This document shows positions 49,183 to 60,200 of a stretch of DNA of 64,000 bases, piece by piece. The translations under genes were made by a program, and so were the position numbers. Every line of letters starts with the position of its first letter. Within the stretch, counting starts at the first letter, position 1. Source of the stretch: Euglena gracilis (lineage: Eukaryota > Euglenida > Euglenophyceae > Euglenales); NCBI GenBank assembly GCA_039621445.1, contig CP154957.1, positions 7,327,062 through 7,391,061 on the forward strand, written 5' to 3'. The notes under the pieces are model-generated. The model searched no databases. It saw only the letters and a list, made by a program, of their open reading frames with translations, and was not told the origin of the DNA.

Positions 49183-52100
49183 AACCATAAAATAGAATAG
49201 AAAATAAAATAAAAAAAAATAAAAATTAAAAAAAAAAAAAATAAAAATAAGATAAAAAAAACATAAAAAAGAATAAAAAGAGTGCGTTCGGGCCCTGGTC
49301 GGCCCTGGTCGGCCCTGGTCGGCCGTAGGTGCCTGGGCACAGGGGTGGGGGGGCAGGGGCCATGGTGGGCCGGAGGCAGTGGTGAGGCGACTCAGAGCGC
49401 TCCAGTCCCGGCCTGCGTTGACGTCCGGGATTGCTTTCCAAGACCAGGGGGCAGGGCGGTACGGGAAGGCCTGGTGGGGGGTGTGGTCACACCCATGGAG
49501 TTGCGGGCATTCCCATACAGCCCTGCCGGGGGAGGGGGTCCCCCCACCCACCCAGGGGGGGAAATCCCCCTGAATGTAAGCAACCCCTGACTGAACGCCA
49601 TGAAGGTGTTTTCATCAAACCGGTATAAAAACAGCAGAAATCAGCGAAATCCAACCTCCCCCCCAAATAATAAACCCCCCTGGTATATTATTTGGACACT
49701 CGAAATCGGGGTCCACGGGGTTTATTACTTGGGGGGGGGGTTATTATTTAGGCAGCAAAAGTCGATCCTCAGGGGGTTTTTATTATTTCGGGGAGGGGGT
49801 TTATAATATAAGCTACCCCTAATGAAATGGGAAATGGGGCCCATTTCCGGAAATCCAAATATAAGCAACCGGTTGCTTATATGGGAGTTCACCCCCTACC
49901 CCCCCTGTGGGGTGAAGGACCCAGTTTTTTAGGTCAAATTTCTGTGCCAAAAATAGAACGAAAACTAACCTCTCCCGGGGGACGCACTCAGCCTGATGCC
50001 CCCTTCCCCAAGTTGGGCGGACCTTACCCACCACACCTCACACACCACCTTACCCCCCCCCCCACCGGCCCAACCTTTAAAAAAATCCCGTATTGACGTC
50101 CGCCCGCGCCTCCACCAGCAGCGCCAGCACCGCGTGGTGGCCGTTGGCCGCGGCGTGCAGCAGCAGGGCTAACGGGAAGGCTTGGTGGGGGGGGGTCGAC
50201 CTGGGAGGTCAGGGGGTCCCCTCCTACCCACCGTGCAAAGAAAATTCTGGACTTAAAAAATAAATTAAAAATTATTAAAAATTATAAAATAAATTATAAA
50301 ATAAAAAAATTATAAAAAATTGGCGACCCAAAAATACGGGAAAGCCTGGGGGGGGTCGGACCCCATCGGTCGGACCCCCACCCCACCCACCAGGATGGGG
50401 GTGGGTTGGGGGGGGGTCGAAACCCCCCACACCACCCATCGGGTTTCGGGTTTCCTGTACCGCCCTGTGCAGGAGCGCCGGCCAGCCTTGGCTGTCGCGC
50501 TCATTGACTGCCTGGATGGGGGCTGCCCCAGCCAGGGAGTGGGTGTTGTGGGAGCGCGGCTGGCGGCAATCAAACCATTTGTTGGGGTTGGTGTGGATGG
50601 GCAGCCGTCGTGAGCGGCGGCTCCCGCCATGCACTCTGCTGAAATTACCTACCCCCCCCCAAATAGCCTGGCGGGGTGCCAGGTTATTGGAAATTGGCCC
50701 TGTCCCCCCCCGCCAGGTTATTTGGGCCCTTTTTTTCAGGCCGTAAAGTAGTTTTGCCGAAAAAGGACCCCGCCAAGTCACTGGAACCATCTTTTTTGCC
50801 CCTCCCCCCGCCAAGTTATTCGGCCCTCGCCAAGAGCAAGGACCCCGCCAGGTTATTTGGGGGGGGGTTACCAAATCTAAACAAAAGATCCAAAAAAGCG
50901 ATCCTCGCGGTTTTGAGAAACATTCTGACGTTAAGAAATATCTAAATTTACAGCCAAAAAACAAAAAAAGAATTAACGAAATGGTCAAAAATTAACATCT
51001 GGTTCAAAATGTGAAATTTTTGCGAGTCCAAATTATTTCCCCTGCAGGACTGGAAGAATTGGTGAAGAAAAAGCAGACAAAAAACCTGCAAACCCCCCTG
51101 AAAACTTGCTTGAATTCGCTGAAAATATAGAAAGCGGGAGAAAAAAAGGTGTTTTCAATCCCCCCCCCAAAAACACCCTGGCTATCTCACCGTCACCCAA
51201 ATGAGGTCACAAGGAAAATAAATGGTTTGAATACAACAAGTCGAGTCCGTTGTTACCCCCATACAACCCCCTGGGGAATCAATTTCTCGACAGAAATACA
51301 GGGCGGGGGGGGGGGAATGTTTGGGGGGTTTAGCTCGAAAAGTTTTTGAATGTTTGGGGGGTTTAGCTCGAAAAGTTTTTGAATGTTTGGGGGGTTTAGC
51401 TCGAAAAGTTTTTGAATGTTTGGGGGGTTTAGCTCGAAAAGTTTTTGAATGTTTGGGGGGTTTAGCTCGAAAAGTTTTTGGTGGTTTGGGGCAAAATTCC
51501 AAAACAGCAAAATTTTTTCTTCTAGCGCTACGCGCTGGGAAATGCACAAAAAAATCCTTTCCCGCTCACTTTTGAGCATATTGTACGTTTATGATGGTTT
51601 GTTGTTTTCCACATGAGAAAAATTTTCATTGTCCATCTGTTCGAAGCCAAAAAGCTTGTCCGTGAAAGTCGCAGCAACTCCAAAAAAAACAAAACAAAAA
51701 AACACCTCCTTTGGTGTTGTACGGTGGGGGCTATAGCTATATATCGGATCCCATGGGTGGGGGTTACAGTTGGGGGGAGGGTTTACTCCGGCCCTGACAA
51801 CTTGGTGGACAATACTTGGGGCTCTGACAGTTTTTGAAGCATGACAACTTTTTTTGGGGCTGGATAGGGACACTTAGGCACACGTCTACCCCCCCAGAAT
51901 TTGTCCATATTCCAACAGCCTTGTGACGAAGCAGTACCTCAGGCGGGGGCAGGGGGAGGTCTAAGTCCTCGCCTTCCCTTGCCGCGCTGCCGAGACTCTG
52001 GGGCAAATGTAGCATGTCCAGCAGCCGGGCCGCTTGCTGGCGGGGCTGTCCCGTACGTGCCCCGACGGGAGAATATCAGCCGCCAAGGACGGTGTCACCT

Positions 52101-54180
52101 GACAACAAAAGAGGACAAACGCAAGTACAAGTACAGGTACAAATACAGGAACAATTTTTAGTACAAATACAAATACAAATACACGTAGAAACATAATACA
52201 AATACAAATACAATTACACGTACAAACACGTACATGTGCACGTACATGAACAAAGACAAATACATGTACACGTATAAATCCAAATAAAAGCTTACCGTGG
52301 ACTTTCAAACATCACTGGTCAGCTGGGATGCTTTGGTGTTTGCCACTGCAGGAAGTGGGAAATCGGCCGGCACAGGGGAGCGTTGACACCTCTATGGAGT
52401 GCAGAATTGGACAGCACAGAGGGAGGTGGTCCTTTTTGAATTTATAAAAAAAAGGCAAACACACGCATTCGCACAAAAAGCTGGGCGGCCACGCTTGTGT
52501 TGGAATGCCGGACTTAGTGCCCCCTCCCCATGCCGCAGCCACCGCCGGGCCATCATCCCCGCAAACCGGGGGGAGGGGCTCGCCTCCGCCGAGGTCAGCA
52601 GCGCCCGCACCACGGCCGTGTGACCGTTCCGGGCTGCCACGATGAGGGGCGGGGGCCGGCTCCGGGTGACGGCCGGGACCGTCTGGCAAAGCCCGCCAAT
52701 GCAACGCGCGGTTCGCTCAGTCGCATTTGTTTGAGACTGGGGGGGTCCCCACCCCACCCCAGGGGTAACCCCCCCCAAATAATACCCCCCGGGGTATTAT
52801 TTTTTCGCACGAAGTCCCAGCCCGAGGCGGGGGGTATTATTTGGGGGGGAGGGTTTAACCCCCGGGAGGAGTCCAGGGACCCGTTTCACGAGTCAATTTT
52901 GCGGTCAATCTTTCTCATTTCTCGTTTCGGTCGAACTTTCCTTTCTTTTTTCGGCGCTTCGCCAAAAATGGGCCAAAAAAATTGGAGAAACCCCTGCCTC
53001 CGGCCTGGGTCGGGGTGCCCACTACCCCTGGGGGTTCAAACCTTAAAAAAATTCCGGGAGCAGACGGCAACTGCCTTGGCGGAACATTGAGTGCTTTTTT
53101 GGCGGACCTTTCGGGTAAAAATGGAAGCAACCTTGATCCAATTCTTATAATATTCTTTCTTTTATAATATATCAATTATATATTATAAAATTTATTAAAT
53201 ATATTATAAAAATAAAATTATATATTATATATCAATTATAATATTCTTTCTTTTTCCCTTTTTTTCTGAGATTCTCAGAACAAAATTTTCTTGGGTAGCA
53301 AACAAAGCGGGATGCATTGTGTAGGTAATATGGGTGGAAAATTAGGGGTGTCTGTAATTCATCAAAAACCTTGGAAAAACCTTGGAAAAATTAAACAAAA
53401 AGAAATTTTTCGGGGGGTTGTGTCGCGTAAAACACACAATCAGCTGTTGATATCGGATTGTCACTGATCCATGTGCACCAAAGTTGGTATCAAGAAGGAT
53501 TTTCAGTTGAATGCGATGGGGCAGCAATTTTTTTTCACCCGTTTTAGGACCGCCCTGCCATTTTCATAAATGTTTCGTTCCGTATTTCTAAAAGGGTTTT
53601 TGCTTCATTTAAATATTTCAAGCAGTTCTGGATGACAAAAAATGGACCTGAATGTCCTTTTGCCAAATACTAGCAAAAAAGCAGGGCAACATCGGGACAT
53701 TAGAAATTGATTTCTGGCATCCTTGGCATCACCAAACCAGCCAAAACAACAAAACATAAATTTTCAATTGTTTAATTTTAGAGACCACGTCCGAGTCCCG
53801 GTCTGGCCATTAGCCTGAGAGTGATCCTCCAGGGGAGGTCCTTAACATACAACTTTTTACTGACCCGGGGGGGAGGGGGAGTCACTCCTCTCTTCGAAAA
53901 ACCAGTTAGTCACTTTTTTCTGGGGAAACCAGTCAGTCACTACCCCTGGGGGGTTGGCCACTCAGGAAAACCGGCCACTTTCCAGTCACTTTAGCCATTT
54001 TAGGCCAAAAATTTTCCCCAACACCTTCGGCGCCGGGGTCACTCAAGCCACTTTTGCCCACCCCTGGCCGACCCCCCCCCTGGGGGGGGGCAGGGGTCCG
54101 GGCCAAAAACCAGTCAGTCACCCCGGGAGGGGGGGGGGGTGGTGGGGGGGGGGGGGGGGGGGGGGTGGGGGGGGGGTGTG

Positions 54181-54222
<42 letters not shown>

Positions 54223-57200
54223 CGGCCAGTGTTTAAGCAATTGCCGGTCCTTAACAGAAAAAATAAATAATAAATTAAAATGCTAATCAATCAGTCAGTC
54301 AACTTCTGGACCGCCCTGGAAAAAGGTGATACAAAAGAACAGGAATGCGAGAAGATCCAATCAAACTTAACCCCAAGCAAACATGCCGAGGTGCAGAACT
54401 TTCTCACCAGTGGTCGAACCATTCTGTCCATCACTGCTGTGGCCCACACGCTGTCTTCAGGGGAGGAGCACAACAGACAGACCATCAAGAAAAGCGACGA
54501 AAAAAACCGCAAAAAAAATCGGGAAATTGCAAATCTCGCCAAAATTGAAACCCACAAAAAAAGCAAAAAGTGCAAATTCACAACAACAACAACAAACCAA
54601 CCAAACAAAGCAAGCGAAAAGCGTGAATTTTGCCGAAATTGAAAAAAAAACCGCAAAAAGAAAACACGTTCGTGGTCTTGCCCCCCAGGGCCGGAGTGTG
54701 TTGCCTGCCGCGTCCTGCATCCACCGGCGGGCCCCCGCGGCCAGCAGCATGTCAACGATGGGCCGGTCGCCGTGCTCACACGCCAGCAGCAGCGGTGCCG
54801 CATGCTCCTTGCCGGGCGGCGGGTTGACGTTGCGGGCAGGGTCCTCCGGGATGTGTTATCGGTGCGACCGCTGGGGAGGGGGTGGTGCGGGGTTTGTGTG
54901 TACACACGTGTCACACGTGCGTACATGTGTGACACGTGTACGCACGTGTCACACGTCCGTACACGCCTCCAAGCATCATACCTTCCTGGAAAGGGCAGAC
55001 GCTTTTTTCAAAAAGAAATAGATATTCTTAAATATGTTGTAAAATATAAAATATTGAAAAATAATTTTTATAAATATATATGATAAATTAATTATATTAT
55101 AAAATCAATTTTTTTTAAATTTTAATTTCCTCAACCTCCCACTGAAACTCCTTAAATGTCACTGACAAATTTTTGTCTGTGCCATGCATGCCTCGACAAT
55201 TGCCGTAGATCCAAGGTTCTGTCCTCATAAAATCTGTTGGCTATTCTTTTTTGACGGCTCTAGCTGCTCACTTAGTTTGCCACATTGCATAATTTGAGCC
55301 TTACACACCATTTGAGAGATGGGCAGGCTGAAATTGACCAACCCGGGGGGGGAGGGGGGGTCTCGGAGTGCCCTGGAGTGTGCGGGTAGGCAGACACGAC
55401 CCCCTGGGGGGAGGGCAGTGCCTGCCTGGTTGTGGGCCAAAAAGTGCCCAAAAATGGCCTTTTCTGGGCTTCTGGCGCCTTTGGCGCTGGAAGTGCCTTG
55501 GCCGAGTGCCCAGGCGCTTTTGAACGTGGGGTTTCTTTGCACCGCCAAAACGTTCCTCTCGGTGCCATTTTTAGACCATCTCCAGGCTGAGTTTTAACGC
55601 GGTTCCGACCCCACTCCCGGGGGGGCGGGGGAGCCTGGGCAGGCACTCCAAGGCACCCAGATCCGACCCCTTTGGGGGGGGCACATCTGACTTCTGCTAC
55701 CCCTCTAATGTCCTGACACCTTCGCAACGGTTTGAAACTTTCGTCTACCTTCCTCCCCACTTATAATCTCCCCAGGGGTCAATAGGATCTGGTTTGCTCG
55801 GTTGGACAAAGGGGGTTAGTAGAATTGTTGGTCAAAACCTGTCCACCCATTTTGGTGTCACCAAAATGACACCCAAAATACCATGCAGCACGATTGCCAC
55901 AGTATTTTTTTTTACCTCCCCCTTGTACCCCCCTTGTCCAACAGCCACTAATGATTGTCTCCGACGAGGGGGGGGGGGGTCGCTAAGCCAACCAATGATC
56001 ATCTCCAACCAGGGGGGGGGAATCATTATTAATACAATATCCCCAGGTCGGTAAAAGTTGGCCATAGATGGGGTGTATGGCCCCATTTTGGCAGTTTTTG
56101 GACCTTTCTGGCTAATTTCATCAATTTGGAGCCATTTTCAATCACTTCTGGCATTTTGAACCAACTTATAACTCAATAGTAATTTTTGGCTGTTTGTTGC
56201 AGTCTTGCACAACATTTGAACCCCCTCTATTTTTCTGCCCGAAGTCCGGCCCAGGGGGGGGGGGTTATATTTGGGGGGGGGTAAGAGCACCCCAAAATTC
56301 TAAAAATTTTTTGAAGTCCCATAGGACCCAAGATAGCACCCAAAATTTTCAAATTTTGGGGGCATTTATCAGTTTATTCTACTTTCTTCTCATGAAAATC
56401 TTTGGAGGCAGATGATCCAAAAGGATTGATTTTTTGCAATTTATCGTCAGAACTTGTGAACTTTACCCACAGCTTCAGGGCAAAGTCCTGGTCGTCGGCC
56501 TAATAGGGGCAGGTATTAACTCGGTCGGCAAAGTCAGACCCCGGGGGGGGTATTATTTGGGGGGAGGGTTTGCAACAAATGTTGAAGGTGACATTTTCAA
56601 ATGGTTCTCGGGCGACAAAATTTTTGAAAAATCAGATTTTGGGCTACCATGTTTTCCCCAGCCCTCTTTTTCCTTCACCAGGTCCAGGGTGGGGGGGTAG
56701 CACGTGGTCCCTTGGGAGGTCAGCATCGGGGGAGGGTATTGTGCTACCCTCCCCCCCCTATGTCCAACGACCGGTAACCTCTGTTCTATGACCGGGGGGG
56801 GGGCGGTCGTTGGACATAGGGTAGTGACGAAAAAGGTGTCCTCTAACCGGGGGGGGGGGTGATCGTTGGACACGGGGTCAGGAAAAAAAGTTTGCCGAAC
56901 CCCCCCCAAACAGGTCAAAATTTTCCTTCCGGCGCTTCGCGCCCCCATTTCCAGCCCTGTCAACAAATATCTACTCAAATAACACCAAAAACTGACATCC
57001 TTGGACGCTTTTGTTGCGGAGATCACGTCAAGAGAACATGCAAGGAATATGCAAACAAAGGTAGGTGACCAATGTAAAGAGGCTCTGTGACGGAAAACAC
57101 CGGTCACGAAACAATTGCACAAAAACAGCACATTGGTCAAATGCTCCTGGCCAACGACGACCTTCACGCCGCGGGATTTCACAAAAAAAAAACAAAGATA

Positions 57201-60200
57201 CCCAGTCGACAATCCCTGCATTCCATCAACCATCTTCACTGCATCATACAACCTAGCAAACACCCGAAAATGTCATGGTGGAACGTTGAGAGTGTGGTAA
57301 AACTCCTTCAACAACCGCAGGCACTATCTCCCCGGTGGAGCGCTCGTAATGCACAAAACTCCCCAGCAGGAAATTTCTTAAGGACCCCCCGGGGGGGGGT
57401 TCAGCCTCCGGCTGGCAAAAAGGCTGCTGGCTGGAAATGAGCTGCTGGCTGGACCCCCGGGGGGGGGGGGGGGGGGGGGGCGGGAGGGGGAGGGAGGGGG
57501 GGGGGTCTGGGGCTGGAGGGGGCTGGGTCGGTGAAAAACAAAATTTTCTAACACATTTTTGCCATTTTCGCCATTTTGATGGGTGGAGCTAGATCAAGGC
57601 TGGGGGGCTGTGATGGAGGGGCTGTGATGAGGGGAAAAATGCAGGGATAAGTGAGCTGGGCAGCCCAGTTGGCTGGCCAGCCTGTGGCTGGCTGGCCCGG
57701 CCTCCGGCCGGGCTGGACCCGACTTTATTTCACTCGACCCCGGGGGGGGGGGGCTCCCAGCCCGAATTTGAGCTGCTGGCTGGCTGGACCCCCCCCGGGG
57801 GGGGGTAGGGTACCCTCCGGCTTAAGAAATTCCCTGCTCCCCAGGGAACATTTTAATGGACGATGGGCTGTGGGGTAGAGGACAAGGGCGGAAGAAAAGC
57901 CTTTCAGGGCTGGCAAACCTCCGGTTTTCACACACCTGCAAAAAAACATCAAACCTCCGAAAAGGTGTCCTCTGACCGGGGGGGGGTGGTCGTTGGACAT
58001 AGGGGGGGGTACAATGATTGAGGCTCCAGCCGGGCATGGTAATGGGGTGTCACAATGGCGCAGGCGACTCGGAGGAGCGGCCGCGGTGGACCCCGGGCGG
58101 CGAACTTCTCGACCAGCAGCTGCACGAGGCCGCGGTGCCCGCCGTGCACCGCCACCGCGACGGCCGTGAACCCGTCCCACTTGGGGCTGCTGGTGGCACC
58201 GCCGCCGGAACTTTGCTGGCCTCCCCCAGCGAGCCCAACTCCCTGACCTGACCCTCCCACCTCCAATGGCACTACTGTCATCGACCAGGGGGGTCACTAG
58301 ACAGGGGGGGGGGTCGGGGACCCCCCCCCTCAGGTCAGTGAAAATTGGCCATAGGCGGCCGTTTTTGGCTGGTTTTGGACCTTTGTTGCTAAATTCATTT
58401 AATTTGGCACTTTTTGGAATTTCGGGCCTTTTTTTGGCCACTTAAGCATTCAACAAACTTATAGATTCTTTTGCCTCCCCCCCCCGCCTTGTCCAACGAC
58501 CACCAGCCCCCCCCTATGTCCAACGACCATTAACCTCTGTCCTTCGACCAGGGGGGGTCGTTGGACAAGGGGTCAAAAAAAAAAAGGTCGGCGGGCACCA
58601 GGGACCCCCCCCCAAAGGCCAACGTTTTCCTTTCGGCACTTTGTGCCGAAAATTTTGAGCAATTTTGACAAATTCTTGCTCAAAAAGTGCCAAAAACGGC
58701 ATTTTGACCAATATTTGGGCTTTTTTTTTGGCCCGGCACTTCACGCTGGGACCAAAAATTTGGCCAAACCAACCTCCGAAAAGGTCCTCTGACCGGGGGG
58801 GTGGTCGTTTGACATAGGGGAGTCCTTGGACAGGGGGGGGGGGTAATGTTAGTCTCCGAACGGGGGGGGGGGGGGGGTCGCTAAAACAGCCAATGTTCGT
58901 CCCTGACCAGGGGGGGGGGGGGGTGGTCATTAGACAAGGGAGATGGACCCCAGGTCGGGAAAAAATTGACACAGGCGGGGGGGGGGTATATGTCACTTTG
59001 GGCCGTTTTTGACCATTTTGGGCCGTTTTTGACCATTTTTGGCCACTTTTGGCCACGTTTCTTGGCGGTTTTTGGTCATTTTTTAAACCATTTTTGGCCA
59101 TTCTTGTGCAATTTTTAGCAACTTTCGGCCACAATCCTGCCCAATTACATCCATTTTAATCATTTTGGGCAATTTATGACCTTTTTTTTTTTTGAGCTAT
59201 TAACCTTCATTCACGCCATTCCTGGGCATTTTCAGCCATTTTACGGTAGTCTCCACAAGAAATAACAAAAAAAAAGCTTCAAAGCTAAATTGAATCACAC
59301 AAATCTCTCCACAATTTATTGAACCAGCATTGTATATGAAAAGATCCCATCTGACCATCTGACCGGGGGGGGGTGGTCCTTGGACAAACCCCAGGGAGGT
59401 AGAACTTTCGGCAAATTTGTTGCAATCTTGCATAACATCAAACCAATGCTGGAAAACACATGATGTCAATTTCGGACACTTTGGGCAATTTGTAACCATT
59501 TTCTCTGGAGGCCATCTGCCTTTCTTCCACCCGCCTTTCTTTTTGCCATTATTGGAAATTTCAACTATTTATTATTGCGGTTTGAATCTTTTTCGATCTT
59601 TTTGTGATTTTTTTTCTTATTATCAACTATTACTTTACCATAATTTGTTTATCATTAATCTTTTATCATATTATATTATTATATTCATTATTTACATTAT
59701 ATTATATTATATTATATTATATTATATTAATATTGAATATTAAATCATATATATTTAGTATACAGCTAGGATTACATTATATTATCTTACAATTATATTA
59801 GATTATATGATATTAATTATATTGTAGTGTATTAGATATTATATTAGACTATACTATAGTTATATAGATTAAGATTATTGTATATTGTATTATATTATAT
59901 TATATTATATTATACTATACTATATTATATTATATTATACTATGTATTATACATTTAAAATATCATGTTATAATGTCATATCATATTCTATTTATTTATT
60001 TACTTGCTGCTTTTGCAAAAAAAAGCACTATTTCAGAGAATCATTCCCATTCTTATGGAACCGGCATCGCACCACCCCCACAAGCCAAATGAGCACTTGA
60101 ATGACAATCAACATGGTCCAGACGGGGGACGATCGTTGGGTTGTATGGGAACATCAATTGCTGTAAAAGGTAAGAAGCTAGACGGTCCAAGCACCCCCTG

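Larger units (their letters stand above)
47513..49369. other. Long intron with minisatellites
   Basis: Fragments of the GGGAAACTGTCA family (about 47590 and 48190), a GGTCGGCCCT minisatellite, a CATCRCCCAG minisatellite, poly-A. No exon recognised. Confidence 0.45.
52683..54667. other. Long intron with G-tract elements
   Basis: Contains a short GGGGTATTAT element (52770-52860), a truncated hairpin near 52942, AT-rich sequence (53140-53250), a fifth copy of the CATCCTTGG repeat (53700-53860) and a poly-G tract. No exon recognised. Confidence 0.45.
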
